NCBI GenBank assembly: GCA_016584305.1 | Contig: JACEEZ010016177.1 | Location: 301,001-365,000 of the forward strand | From: Chionoecetes opilio | Taxonomy: Eukaryota > Arthropoda > Malacostraca > Decapoda > Majidae | Length of the DNA: 64,000 nucleotides | Direction: 5' to 3' | Shown: positions 10,801 through 20,169 of the stretch, in pieces | Position numbering within the stretch: the first letter of the stretch is position 1 | Layout: every line of letters starts with the position of its first letter | Program-made: the position numbers and the translations under genes | Notes under the pieces: model-generated | What the model saw: the letters and a program-made list of their open reading frames with translations, nothing else | Database searches by the model: none | What the model was told of the DNA's origin: nothing

Positions 10801-13800
10801 CTCGGACTTTCTTCGACGGGACCCCTCTCTCCATCGCACCGATCGATGCCTCCTTCCACGACGGAAAACGAGATCGATCCTCGGGTCGACGACGTTGTCG
10901 ATGGCTTCGGGATCTTAATGAGGGATGTAGGGCCACTGTTCCCGGAATCGCTTGAACAACTGAATCGTTGGTCCAGAGGATGGCCCCATCACCTCCTTGA
11001 ACGCAGCGGCCAGGATTAGTTCGATGCCGTGGTGGCGGCAGGCAAGGTTGAGAAGGGGTTTCCCCAAAGCTTCTTCTAGAAGACGACAGCAACCGGTATG
11101 AATTCCTGTATTGCTGGCTGTCGTGTCGAAAGACTACCGACCACCTTCTCCTTGATACCCCACTCGCCGAGAACTTCCACCACCTTTGTAGCCATCGCTG
11201 CTCCCGTTCCCGCTGGGAGCTTTGGCATTCCAAGCAGCTTCTCTTTTTCCAGGGCAGGACTGGAAACTATGATTGGAAGACGATCTACAAGATTCCCTTC
11301 TCCTTCTCCAGTTAAGTCGGGAAGCAATTTACCATCCCAGTGAACGATCAGAGGAGGCTCTTCTGCATTGATGAACTCTTGGAAGGAGGTCTTGATGTCC
11401 TCCGCAAGCGCCGTCCTGGCCATCATTCTGGATCGCGAAGTGTGCTTCGGGAAGCAGGCGTTAATCCTGAGCTGGAAGCCACAGCCTGGAGGAGGTGGGT
11501 CGCCTTCGGTCTGAGAGGTTCGTCCTGTCCAGCGCAGAGACCACTTCCGGTGTAACCTTCAGCCGCTTCTTGGGGGAGCTTGCTGACCTGCGATGATGTT
11601 TCCCCTCGAAACGGGGAATTCTCCTGGGACGATGGTCCAGATGACGGTGACGAAGAGTCGGAAAGGTCCACCGTCGCGAACTTCTCAGCCTTTGCCATCT
11701 TCTCCTTCTCCGCCATCTCACTTTTCCGCGCCAACTTCTTCATCCGCATCGTTTCCTTCCTCACCAGCTCTTGGTCTACTCCGCCCATTGCCATTTTCTG
11801 CTCCGTTCGCTGATCCCTCAGGAAGGCTTGGTCCTCTTTGTTCTTCATGGACGACAAAGCATCCTTATGCGATATGTCGAAGAGGCGACTGAGCTCGTTC
11901 TTGAATGGACTTCCTTTGCTTGTTGAGTGTCCGTACTCCTCTTCCTATTAATTTTCAGCTTCTCGTATTTCTTCACTACGGATTCCAACTTGACTTTGAT
12001 GGAAAAGGATCTCCATTGTTGGGATTTCGGCTTTCACCCACACTTCCACGAGTTCAGTGACAACAGCCTCCCGTTGCTCTTTGAGTTACATCCGAATGAG
12101 TAACAAACCCACGCAGCACTTCTTCTCCAGTGGGCAATTGGCGGCCGGTGAATTTCTCCAATGGTTGATCAAAGAGGAACAGTTTCGTGCTTTTCCGTGT
12201 AGAACACGCCATACTCACTCACTCTGGGAATCAAAAAGAAGAAAAAAAAAAATTAGAGATAAAAAAAAGAAAAAGAAAGAGTACTTTAACACCGACCGAC
12301 AGCGAACCGAAAGCTCACTGACGTCTCCCTCTCTCCCACTGACGTCTTCTTCTCTCCCACCGGATGTAGCAACCCCCACCGGATGTAACAACTTCCTTCC
12401 TCTTGATGGACCCCTAAATATTTTTTGAACTGTGGCAAATTTGGCCAGGAGTATTTTCTAGTCAGGTAGAACAAAATAATCAACATGCCCCAAGAATATT
12501 CAAATTTTGAATTTTTCCCCTATGATTTTGGACCACCCTAGCACTGTCTGGGTTGAGTTTAAGGTGTGGTAGAGTGTGGTAGGGTGTGGTGTGTGGCTGT
12601 GCTGGATGGGTGTATAGTGTAGTGGATGCAGATGTGGTATTATGTGGTTGTTAAGAGTGGACGCCATCATCAAAATCTTATCATTCTAACTCACTTAACT
12701 CCTCACAAGATTATTTACATGCCTTCTGTTCTCCCTGGGTGCTCTTGTAGGTGCATGGTCCTCCTCCTCCTCCTCCTCCTCCTCCTCCTCCTCCTCCTCC
12801 TCTTCTTCTTCTTCTTCTTGCTTTTCCTTTGCATTATCCTTTCTATCACAGATTTAGGTATTTTTGTATTCCTTATTCTTCCTATGTATTCTTATGTATT
12901 CCCTCTGTTCTCCCTATGTGCTCCTGTAGGTGAATGGTACTCCTCCTCCTCCTCCTCCTCCCCTCCTCCTCCTCCTCCTCCTCCTCCTCCTCCTCCTCCT
13001 CCTCCTCCTCCTCCTCCTCCTCCGACCTATCCTGTTCTTAATATACATAAATGACATTGACGAGGGAATCACATGCAGGATATCGAAATTTGCTGATGAC
13101 ACGAAAATCACAAACATAGCCTCTACAGAATCTCAGCGCCAACTCATACAAAACGACTTAAACACGCTAACAGAATGGTCAAAAACATGGCAAATGAATT
13201 TCAACCTTGACAAATGTCATGTACTACATATCGGTAATAACAACCCTCATAAAAGTTACGTGATGAACGATTTCCAACTAACAAGTGTTGATAAAGAAAA
13301 AGATTTAGGCGTTATAATCTCGAAAGATCTCAAACCGAATAACCAAATTATAGAGGTAGTAAAAACTGCAAATAAATTGGTTGGCTTTATTGGACGAACT
13401 TTCAGTTTCAAATCTGAAAAAGTTATACTCACTCTTTTTAACTCGCTTGTTCGCCCCATCTAGAATACTGTGTGCAGTTCTGGTCACCTTATTATAAAAA
13501 GGACATAGATAAACTAGAAAAATACAGCGCAGAGTAACCAAAATGATACCTAGATTGCGTAATAAATCGTACGAAAATCGGCTCAAAGAACTTAACTTAT
13601 TCCCACTAACAAAACGAAGGATAAGAGGTGACCTCATCGAAGTCTTTAAAATCTTCAATGATTTACGACGTAGTCCCAGAAAATCTTTTCACGCTAGACC
13701 GGTCAAGCTCAACTAGAAACAACGGATTTAAAATAAGCAGGAAACGGTTTGTAACGAACGAAGCAAAGTACTTCTTCACAAACCGTGTTTTAAAGGTATG

Positions 13801-15997
13801 GAATACCTTTAGTAGACGTAGTAAACTCAAATACAACAGAATCATTTAAAAATCGCGTCGATAAATATTTCATATAAAATCCCCGGTTGTCACTGTTTAT
13901 CTCGGAATAATAAATTTATCTCGCGGGCCTCTGATACTTACTCTCATTGCGTAAAATGATTGCGAGTCGCGTCTACACAACCCCTCCCACACGTCTCAGA
14001 CAGCCCCGAGTAAACGGTCACTTACTACAACTTTTGACCTGTGACGGGCTGTGGTTCAGTAAGGGCCCCTGTCAGTTAGTGACCACCATCGGGATTTATA
14101 TACCAGGGGTCACTGCTGCAGGGGGCATTGAAGTGCACGGCGTCCTACTTGGAAAGTGCACTACCGCAGTGGATTGAACGGAGCTGGGTGCCTGATTGAC
14201 TGCTGCCTCCCAAGAAAGCGCCAGGCAAGGCTGCCGCAACACCCTTGAACTTCCACACTGAGCCTACACCAACACTACATTAGACCTCATAACACACACA
14301 GATAGCCCCGAGTTAACGGTTACCACTACTACTCTCGACCTGTGACGGGTTGTGGACCAGTAAGGGTCCTGTCAGTTAGTGACCACCATCGGGATTTAAG
14401 GTACCAGGGGTCACTGCTGCAGGAGGCATTGAAGTGTACGGCGTCCTACATGGAAAGTACACAATCCGCAGTGGATTGAACGGAGCTGGGGCCTGATTGA
14501 CTGCTGCCTCCCAAGAAAGCGCCAGGCAAGGCTGCCGCACCACCCTTGAACCTCCACACTGTGTTCACACCATTACAAAACACACATAACATGACCTATC
14601 TATCAAGCACTAAACCTACCCCCACAAACTAGTAGTAGTTAGCCATAGATTACAGCTTTCAACTTTCCTCACAAATTCCATGCAGTTTTTCTATCACTTC
14701 ACTTCACTTCATTTCCCACTTCACTTCCACTTTCCACTTTCCACTTCACTTCCACTTCCACTTCACTTCATTTCCGGCCAGCTTCGGCTGGAGGGATGGG
14801 TGGGTGGGGAGGAGCCTTCTACTTTCCTATCCTTTCTCTCTTATCATCTAGTTAGTGTAGTGTAGTTAAAGCAAACAGCCTTGTAAGGACCTATCGGTCT
14901 GTTGCTGTTTGTGTTTCCTTTGTAATCCTTTGTAATCCTCCTCCTCCTCTTCCTCTTCCTCTTCCTCTTCCTCCTCTTCCTCTTCCTCTTCCTCCTCCTC
15001 CTCCACCTCCTCCTCTTCTTCTTGCTTTTCCTTTGCATTATCCTTTCTATCTCAGATTTAAGTATTTTCTTACTCCTTATTCTTCCTATGTATTAGTCTT
15101 ACTCCTTATTCTTCCTATGTATTAGTCTTACTCCTTATTCTTCCTATGTATTAGTCTTACTCCTTATTCTTCCTATGTATTAGTCTTACTCCTTATTCTT
15201 CCTATGTATTCTTATATTCTTCCCATGTATTAGTCTTACTCCTTATTCTTCTTATGTATTAGTCTTACTCCTTATTCTTCCTATGTATTCTTATATTCTT
15301 CCTATGTATTAGTCTTACTCCTTATTCTTCCTATGTATTCTTATATTCTTCCTATGTATTAGTCTTACTCCTTATTCTTCCTATGTATTCTTATATTCTT
15401 CCTATGTATTAGTCTTACTCCTTATTCTTCCTATGTATTCTTATATTCTTCCTATGTATTAGTCTTACTCCTTATTCTTCCTATGTATTCTTATATTCTT
15501 CCTATGTATTAGTCTTACTCCTTATTCTTCCTATGTATTCTTATATTCTTCCTATGTATTAGTCTTACTCCTTATTCTTCCTATGTATTCTTATATTCTT
15601 CCTATGTATTAGTCTTACTCCTTATTCTTCCTATGTATTCTTATATTCTTCCTATGTATTAGTCTTACTCCTTATTCTTCCTATGTATTAGTCTTACTCC
15701 TTATTCTTCCTATGTATTCTTATATTCTTCCTATGTATTAGTCTTATTCCTTATTCTTCCTATGTATTCTTATATTCTTCCTATGTATTAGTCTTACTCC
15801 TTATTCTTCTTATGTATTCCCTCTGTTCTCCCTGTGATGTGTAGGTGCATGAGTACTACGACAAGTGGCTGCTGCACAAGAAGCCCCACCCACCACCCGC
15901 CCCCGTGCTAGTCATCGATGCCGACCAGGCGCTGGAGGAGGTCAAGAAGGAATACGAACTCCAGAAGCCAGTCATCATGGGTCAGAAAGCCGTCTGA
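4793..15997 (+). CDS. dNK: Deoxynucleoside kinase (dNK/TK2 family), 7 coding exons
   Basis: Insect-type dNK and mitochondrial TK2 phosphorylate deoxynucleosides to monophosphates in salvage. Exons 4793-4860, 6098-6206, 6806-6928, 7956-8135, 8623-8741, 9271-9365 and 15845-15997 join in phase with GT/AG borders and give about 281 aa, near the family's usual 250-265 plus an N-terminal extension. Visible family marks are the P-loop EGNIGSGKST (res. 76-85), EP (101-102, site of the catalytic Glu), FQSYVQ (129-134), ERS (153-155), YLRTSPEV (201-208), the lid KRGRSEE (215-221) and LVIDAD near the C-terminus. Exon 4 as assembled has one surplus T in 8040-8042, which would cause a stop at 8112-8114. 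The other exons are intact, so an assembly error or a polymorphic null allele is likelier than an old pseudogene. The last intron is 6.5 kb and full of transposons. Arthropod dNK usually accepts all four deoxynucleosides; specificity cannot be read here. Confidence 0.92.
5640..6041. mobile_element. Second foldback element with TTAGG-type core, in dNK intron 1
   Basis: Arms 5640-5742 and 5941-6041 are inverted copies. They share CTGCTAACCGTTTCTGTCGC (left) with the element at 2660-3300. The core 5743-5940 has poly-T and poly-A runs and about ten GGTTAGG units. The element occupies much of intron 1 (4861-6097) and ends about 55 bp before the exon 2 acceptor. The rest of the intron shows nothing recognised. 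Confidence 0.8.
6098..6206 (+). CDS. dNK: dNK exon 2, with internal start codon
   Basis: The acceptor TTCTTCTTCAG precedes G-ATG; the ATG at 6099-6101 could start a shorter 258-aa form. The exon encodes a low-complexity leader with SPVK and TPVKRKID, the second resembling a basic nuclear-localisation patch. The donor after codon CTG is GTGTGTG (6207), a weak match to consensus but the one that preserves phase 0 into exon 3. Confidence 0.75.
6452..6505 (+). repeat. Short dispersed repeat with CACGTGTAG
   Basis: ACTACCACGTGTAG is followed by CCTCTTGTAGCTTCC and a T run. The same module recurs at 19821-19893 (-), 25736-25776 (-), 38157-38222, 44730-44795 and 47766-47823. A half-module without the CACGTG part recurs three times in 19110-19660. 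It is probably the end of a SINE-like retroposon. Confidence 0.7.
6547..6675 (+). mobile_element. TTAA-MITE copy, 5'-truncated
   Basis: This is the 3' two-thirds of the family described at 17291-17503, ending TCTCAAAGGGTTAA. It lies in dNK intron 2 (6207-6805), which otherwise holds nothing recognised except the short repeat at 6452-6505. Confidence 0.8.
6806..6928 (+). CDS. dNK: dNK exon 3, P-loop
   Basis: Forty-one codons in phase 0 lie between CCTCCCGCAG and GTACTC. The exon carries PFVVSIEGNIGSGKST, the Walker A nucleotide-binding loop typical of the deoxynucleoside kinase family, and ends at VETHQ just before the EP motif. Confidence 0.93.
6935..7260. repeat. CACCC/CACA-rich simple sequence in dNK intron 3
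   Basis: Degenerate CCACCC, CACACCC and CAACCA units start directly behind the exon 3 donor. They generate a spurious His/Pro/Thr-rich 305-codon open frame that runs on from exon 3. Confidence 0.85.
7320..7600 (-). mobile_element. LINE reverse-transcriptase C-terminal fragment
   Basis: A minus-strand frame of about 90 codons contains ELNTVLRVRRLRWFGHVKRR. The R-LRWFGHVxRR motif is characteristic of the C-terminal end of non-LTR retrotransposon polyproteins. It is only the tail of an element, within dNK intron 3. No catalytic region is present. Confidence 0.8.
7956..8135 (+). CDS. dNK: dNK exon 4, with 1-base frameshift
   Basis: The exon runs from the acceptor TCTGCAG to the donor GTGAGTG and encodes EPIKQW, NLLEMLYKDPERW and FQSYVQLTRLN, then PVKLIERSLQNN. 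Family alignment requires FLFQSYV, but the sequence has TTT-CCAG (8040-8045), one T too many. The assembled frame then ends at TGA 8112-8114. The downstream frame is perfectly restored to the exon end, which argues for a recent or technical indel. Confidence 0.88.
8136..8622. other. dNK intron 4, GA-rich
   Basis: The intron contains short GA tracts (8179-8190, 8338-8359) and A/G-rich sequence. The acceptor is CTGTTGTTTCAG. No other feature is seen. Confidence 0.7.
8623..8741 (+). CDS. dNK: dNK exon 5
   Basis: The exon enters in phase 2 and leaves in phase 1. It completes RYCFLE and encodes AEYSVLCKYYELLES and IDLI. The segment EIGQDCGHLQGAEY has the same length as the family segment that usually begins EN and contains an Arg, so no indel is needed, though residues differ. 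Confidence 0.9.
8779..9130 (-). mobile_element. tRNA-derived SINE in dNK intron 5
   Basis: On the minus strand, a tRNA-like head (9060-9130) has an A box (TAGCAGAGTGG) and a B box (GAGTTCGATCCCC), followed by about 230 bp of body and a 19-20 base poly-A tail (the T run at 8779-8798). The acceptor stem cannot be matched to a working tRNA, so this is a retroposon rather than a tRNA gene. Confidence 0.8.
9271..9365 (+). CDS. dNK: dNK exon 6, lid region
   Basis: The exon runs from CCTCTTGCAG to GTGAGAG and encodes YLRTSPEVVHARMMKRGR, SEEAGVPLDYL and KK. YLRTSPEV and the Arg-rich lid RGRSEE are strong dNK/TK2 marks. It enters in phase 1 and leaves in phase 0. Confidence 0.93.
9559..9772 (-). mobile_element. 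TTAA-MITE copy, full length, inverted
   Basis: This copy is in the opposite orientation: it starts TTAACCCCTTGAGGCCCAGA and ends GATCTGGGCTTGAAGGGGTTA, with the last TTAA mutated to TTAT. It lies in the large dNK intron 6, 27 bp before the 2.7-kb transposon. Confidence 0.9.
9799..12540 (-). mobile_element. 2.7-kb DNA transposon with 15-bp TIRs, in dNK intron 6
   Basis: The ends are TAGGGTGGTCCAAAA (9799-9813) and its exact reverse complement (12526-12540). A subterminal inverted match, TAGGGGTCCATCAA (9911-9924) against TGATGGACCCCTAA (12404-12416), extends the symmetry. The terminal TA could be part of the repeat or a TA target duplication; no longer duplication is obvious. The interior carries one decayed minus-strand transposase-like gene. 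Superfamily not assigned. Confidence 0.85.
10027..12212 (-). pseudogene. Decayed transposase-like gene of an unclassified repetitive family
   Basis: A minus-strand coding region begins near ATG 12212 and reads on through several frames to a stop at 10027. Recognisable stretches in order are EKFTGRQLPTGEEVLRGF (12.1 kb), RLFDISHKDAL and FLRDQRTEQK (11.85 kb), VTPEVVSALDRTNLSDR (11.5 kb), PLIVHWDGKLLPDLTG (11.35 kb), KLLGMPKLPAGTG, and LLQVVEAHRRNYPHPH at the end. I recognise these as a protein family repeated in aphid, spider, crustacean and hydra genomes and usually left unnamed. The HWDGKLLPD Asp, a downstream FDTTASNTG-like Asp and a CRHH motif suggest an RNase-H-like transposase with a hAT-like C-x2-H element; that is inference. 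At least four frameshifts are needed, so this copy is dead. Confidence 0.8.
12757..13024. repeat. Two CCT trinucleotide tracts
   Basis: CCT repeats at 12757-12815 and 12931-13024 are separated by about 110 bp. The second runs directly into a truncated reverse transcriptase, so the LINE copy is joined to the microsatellite without spacer. Poly-Pro and poly-Leu/Arg open frames here are artefacts. Confidence 0.9.
13025..13860 (+). mobile_element. LINE reverse-transcriptase fragment, frameshifted
   Basis: The sequence starts inside the RT domain at PILFLIYINDI and has the catalytic FADD box (KFADDTK, near 13089). It continues with LTEWSKTWQMNFNLDKCHV and DLGVIISKDLK to SLVRPI at about 13460, then after a frameshift LEYCVQFWSPYYKKDIDKLE and NLFPLTKRRIRGDLIEVFKI, with a second shift near 13650. 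The style resembles CR1/Jockey-group non-LTR elements. It is truncated at 5' and inactive. A shorter sister copy is at 24487-24805. Confidence 0.88.
13997..14570. repeat. Tandem duplication, 302-bp unit
   Basis: Two diverged copies start at 13997 and 14299. Shared landmarks are AGTTAGTGACCACCATCGGG, CAGTGGATTGAACGGAGCTG and TGACTGCTGCCTCCCAAGAA. GC content is higher than the surrounding intron. No coding frame survives in both copies, and the origin is unknown. Confidence 0.85.
14690..15040. repeat. CACTT and CCTCTT pyrimidine-rich simple repeats
   Basis: TTCCACTTCACTTCC-type repeats at 14693-14775 and CCTCTT/CCTCCT repeats at 14938-15025 lie in dNK intron 6. Confidence 0.8.
15050..15825. 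repeat. Minisatellite, 29-bp and 50-bp units, ending at dNK exon 7
   Basis: The basic 29-bp unit contains TATTAGTCTTACTCCTTATT. In the centre a 50-bp higher-order unit alternates it with TATTCTTATATTCTTCC. The array is pyrimidine-rich and ends just before the exon 7 acceptor at 15844, so its final part probably supplies the polypyrimidine tract. Confidence 0.92.
15845..15997 (+). CDS. dNK: dNK exon 7, C-terminus and stop
   Basis: Fifty codons plus TGA (15995-15997) encode VHEYYDKWLLHKKP, then APVLVIDADQALEEV and QKPVIMGQKAV. The D-WL-H and VLVIDAD patches match the C-terminal helix and strand of dNK. The C-terminus is short compared with insect dNK, which carries an extra tail. Confidence 0.93.
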   Translation: MHEYYDKWLLHKKPHPPPAPVLVIDADQALEEVKKEYELQKPVIMGQKAV

Positions 15998-16940
15998 CCC
16001 GATAACTCAACACTGTCACCACCAAGGCATTTCAGATCTCCGAACACTCAGGTACAACCCACAATGGAAATTATAACCTGTATTTATTTCATTGTACAGT
16101 TATGCATATTACAGATCTCCGAACACTCAGGTACAACCCACAATGGAAATAATAACCTGCATTTATTTCATTATATAGTTATGCATATTACAGACTGAGT
16201 TACAACCTACAATGGAAATTATAACCTACAAGCATTTCTTTATTTAGTTATACATATTACAGACTGAGTTACAACCCACAATGGAAATTATAACCTACAA
16301 GCATTTCTTTATTTAGTTATACATATTACAGACTGAGTTACAACCCACAATGGAAATTATAACCTACAAGCATTTCGTTATTTAGTTATGCATATTACAG
16401 ACTGAGTTACAACCCACAATGGAAATTATAACCTACAAGCATTTCTTTATTTAGTTATGCATATTACAGACTGAGTTACAACCCACAATGGAAATTATAA
16501 CCTACAAGTATTTCTTTATTTAGTTATGCATATTACAGACTGAGTTACAACCCACAATGGAAATTATAACCTACAAGCATTTCGTTATTTAGTTATACAT
16601 ATTACAGACTGAGTTACAACCCACAATGGAAATTATAACCTACAAGCATTTCTCTATTCAGTTATACATAGTACAGACTGAGTTACAACCTACAATGGAA
16701 ATTATAACCTACAAGCATTTCTCTATTCAGTTATACATATTACAGACTGAGTTACAACCTACAATGGAAATTATAACCTACAAGCATTTCTTTATTTAGT
16801 TATACATATTACAGACTGAGTTACAACCTACAATGGAAATTTAACCTACAAGCATTTCTTTATTTAATTATACATATTACAGACTGAGTTACAACCCACA
16901 ATGGAAATTATAACCTGTAAGTATTTTATTTTCCAGTGAG
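15998..16940. repeat. 69-bp minisatellite in the dNK 3' region
   Basis: About thirteen copies of a 69-bp unit contain ACAATGGAAATTATAACCTA and GACTGAGTTACAAC, beginning about 40 bp after the kinase stop. They are probably inside the 3' UTR. I find no canonical AATAAA that clearly ends the transcript in this stretch. Confidence 0.9.
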
Positions 16941-17290
16941 ACAGTTCAGACTGAGGTGGTCAATGCCTTCTCTCAATGACCCATAGCTAGAAGCATGGGT
17001 CAGACGTGCTACTTCTTGTGTGTGCATGTGTGTGTGTGTGTGTGTGTGTCTTTTTCAGCTCTTTCGTGGTGGCTGGGTGGGGACCGTAATGATAACGATA
17101 ATAATTTTATTCTGACCCGAAGGCATACCGGAAAAACAACAGTAACAACATGATATAATTATAGACATGAGAGAATTTAAGTACTAAAGCAAATAATAAT
17201 GCAGGAGTTTGCAGGTTTATATGTGTTGTGGGTGTCAACATGTTACTGGTATTGTGTTTGGGTCCAGGGTGTGTAGAGGAAATGCCTGTT

Positions 17291-17503
17291 TTAACCCCTT
17301 CACGCCCAGATTTTTCCCTTGCTACAGAAAATCATATGTTGTCGAGCCATGAAATTAAAAAAAGTCACTTAATATACCAAATTAGTTAGTCGACAAGGAT
17401 ACTAAACAGGTCCTATCTATAGAATATTACTTATAGTCACTAAAAATCATCTAATGGCACCCAAATTACAATGGAAATTACGTTCTGGGCCTCAAGGAGT
17501 TAA
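17291..17503 (+). mobile_element. TTAA-MITE, full-length reference copy
   Basis: This ~212-bp element begins TTAACCCCTTCACGCCCAGA and ends GTTCTGGGCCTCAAGGAGTTAA. The ends form imperfect inverted repeats, TTAACCCCTTNANGCCCAGA. TTAA at both borders suggests a TTAA target duplication, as in piggyBac- or Kolobok-type transposition (inference). There is no coding capacity. Nine other copies occur in the window: 1-116, 6547-6675, 9559-9772 (-), 18388-18600, 35111-35321, 37950-38158, 45415-45625, 50361-50570 and 60209-60610 (-). Confidence 0.92.
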
Positions 17504-17832
17504 TGGTATTGAGGCTGGATTTTATTATATATCACTGAAACATTCTGTGATGGAGGTTATCAAGCAGTAATTACGATGGTTTAGTTACCCTTATCATATA
17601 GAGTAGATCAACCCCATTCCTTATATATAGACTTCTATTTTAAAGACTTTTAGAGGATGTTTTATATTCCTATGCGGAAGTTTTTTAATATTTGTGGCAT
17701 CGAGTAAGCTAAACACTACTAGATTTATGTATAGAGATTCCTATGTAAATATTTTGTATTTTTTAGAGAAGTGAATAGTGTTACGTATTTCCCATGATAA
17801 CTAAGAAATATGTCTTGTGTTGTGTGCTACCT

Positions 17833-18353
17833 GACATGGCTAAAAGGCCTAATTATATGACTGATTAGTACTGACATGGCTAAAAGGCCTAATTATATGA
17901 CTGATTAGTACTGACATGGCTAAAAGGCCTAATTATATGACTGATTAGTACTGACATGGCTAAAAGGCCTAATTATATGACTGATTAGTACTGACATGGC
18001 TAAAAGGCCTAATTATATGACTGATTAGTACTGACATGTCTAGAAGGCCTATTTATATGACTGATTAGTTCTGGCATGTCTAAAAGGCCTAATTATATGA
18101 TGACTGATTAGTTCTGACATGTCTAGAAGGCCTATTTATATGACTGATTAGTTCTGACATGGCTAAAAGGCCTAATTATATGACTGATTAGTACTGACAT
18201 GGCTAAAGGGCCTAATTATATGACTGATTAGTACTGACATGTCTAGAAGGCCTATTTATATGACTGATTAGTTCTGACATTTCTAGAAGGCCTATTTATA
18301 TGACTGATTAGTTCTGACATGTCTAGAAGGCCTATTTATATGACTGATTAGTA
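17833..18353. repeat. 40-bp minisatellite, about 13 copies
   Basis: The unit contains CTGACATGGCTAAAAGGCCT. The first five copies are almost identical. Later copies carry TGTCTAGAAGGCCTATTTAT variants, so the array appears to be homogenising from its left end. Confidence 0.93.
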
Positions 18354-18387
18354 CGACAACACTAAACCAGATGAGATACTGTTGTCA

Positions 18388-18600
18388 TTAACCCCTTCAC
18401 GCCCAGATCTTTCCTTTGCTGTATGAAATCGTCTGTTATTAGCCATAAAACTACGAAAAAGTAACCAAATAAACCAAACTAGCTAATGGGACAAGGATAT
18501 TAAACAGGTCATAGCTATATAATATTGCTTATGTTCATTAAAAGCGTCGAATGGTGGTTATATTACAATGAAAATTACGTTCTGGGCCTCAAGGGGTTAA
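18388..18600 (+). mobile_element. TTAA-MITE copy, full length
   Basis: TTAACCCCTTCACGCCCAGA at the left and TCTGGGCCTCAAGGGGTTAA at the right. It has slightly more substitutions than the reference copy (for example ATTAAAAGCGTCGAATGG). Confidence 0.92.
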
Positions 18601-19109
18601 TTTTGATCTGTGTGTTATTGTTTAAGTGTTATTGGTGCCCAGCCTACAGTAATGAAAGAAGGAAAAGTGTGAGGCTACAACAACCTTACCTAGAGGAGGA
18701 AGAGGCTATAGTGGGGGAGTATTTGTTTGGAGAGGGGAATGTGGAAGAAGCAAAAAGAACAATCAACAGGTTTTGGATGACCAGAGAAAATAAGAAGAAA
18801 GAAAAGGAAAGAAACTAAAAATATAGTATAAGAAAAGACAACAAGAAGAAACACGTCAGGGAGTGCCGTTGAAAAAGGCCTGACTCTCGACCCACAACTG
18901 AACTGAACTGACTGTTAGGCTGAGCTCAGAGTCAGTGTTGTGAAGTCAGCATTGCCGCAAACTGTAGGCCTAAGAAGATTTTCGGGTTCCCAGGCCATGA
19001 CAAATATCCCACCTACACATGTAAAGACAGTCTAGTTTTTGTAGCTCTTTTATACTTTACAAATATATTTAATGTCCATGAAAACCTTTAATGCTTTCTT
19101 AACCCTCAA
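18601..19109. other. Spacer, one weak open frame
   Basis: A 97-codon frame (18525-18818) overlaps the MITE and ends in a Glu/Lys-rich stretch containing EEAIVGEYLFGEGNVEEAKR. I do not recognise it, and half of it is MITE sequence. Nothing else is seen. Confidence 0.4.
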
Positions 19110-19660
19110 CTCCTATTTTTGTCATTGGATATTTCTTTATTTCCTCTTGTGGCCTCTTGTAGCTTCCTTATTTTCTTATTTCCTACACTTTTTATCAGGT
19201 TCTTCAGAGATTTTTGGTCTTCACTATAGTCTCTGCGAATTTCTGTAACCCATCTACTTTGGGTTACAGAAATTCGCAGAGAATTTCTGTAACCCAAAGT
19301 AGATGGGTTACAGAAATTCGCAGAGACTAGTGAAGACCAAAAATCTCTGAAGAACCTGATAAAAAGTTCGATATTTCTTTATTTCCTCTTGTGGCCTCTT
19401 GTAGCTTCCTTATTTTCTTATTTCCTACACTTTTTATCAGGTTCTTCAGAGATTTTTGGTCTTCACTATAGTCTCTGCGAATTTCTGTAACCCAAAGTCC
19501 AAAAATCTCTGAAGAACCTGATAAAAAGTTAGATATTTCTTTATTTCCTCTTGTGGCCTCTTGTAGCTTCCTTATTTTCTTATTTCCTACACTTTTTATC
19601 AGGTTCTTCAGAGATTTTTGGTCTTCACTATAGTCTCTGCGAATTTCTGTAACCCATCTA
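19110..19660. repeat. Rearranged direct and inverted repeat cluster
   Basis: Three direct copies of a ~120-bp block (TTCCTCTTGTGGCCTCTTG ... GAGATTTTTGGTCTTCACTA) start near 19128, 19370 and 19530. Two inverted fragments (19270-19368 and about 19500-19527) form palindromes with them. It looks like a foldback or repeated template-switch product. Confidence 0.75.
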
Positions 19661-19820
19661 CTCTGTATCTCAAATCTGCAGTTGCGCTCCTTCCACCTCT
19701 AGCCTTTCTCATATTTCTACCGTACTTCGTTATGTTAATATTAATTTATTTACTTAGGCTAACCCCACTTAACTTAGTGACATGTATTTCCAGTTAGTTT
19801 CCACTTCATCTACCTATGAT

Positions 19821-19893
19821 AAGAACACAAGAAAATAAGGAAGCTACAAGAGGCCGTGAGAGTTGAGACCTACACGTGGTAGTATTCATTCTA
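19821..19893 (-). repeat. Short dispersed CACGTGTAG repeat
   Basis: Reverse complement of the module at 6452-6505: AAGCTACAAGAGGCCGTGAG followed by GAGACCTACACGTGGTAGT. Confidence 0.75.
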
Positions 19894-19927
19894 GGGTTTA
19901 GGGCTGACAACCGGGTACCAAAGACGA

Positions 19928-20133
19928 GTAGGAAAATTTGAAACTATATGCTTGCAGATACAAAGCATAAAACAACACTGAAACAAAGTAGATTATACAG
20001 TCATGATATAAAGTACTGTACGTGTATTATCTTCAGTGGTACCTAAAAATCAGTAGTGATGCTATAATTCGTAATATATGGCAGCTGGCGACATTAGTGC
20101 AGGTGGCGACTAAAGTGTTATCTACGGTACCTC
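19928..20133 (-). mobile_element. Partial copy of the CCGTAGATAAC MITE
   Basis: The reverse complement matches about 200 bp of the element at 56948-57428, from the end GTACCGTAGATAACACT through GTCGCCACCTGCACTAATG to TATAGTTTCAAATTT. Only one terminal repeat is present. Confidence 0.8.
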
Positions 20134-20169
20134 AAACCTTTTACCATAGATATAGAAACTCCCTTAGAT

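Noticed and set aside
12626..13117. Poly-Pro, poly-Leu and poly-Arg proteins
   Set aside because: Translations of the CCT trinucleotide tracts.
18525..18818. 97-aa hypothetical protein
   Set aside because: The first third is MITE sequence, no homology is recognised and there are no splice or promoter signs.
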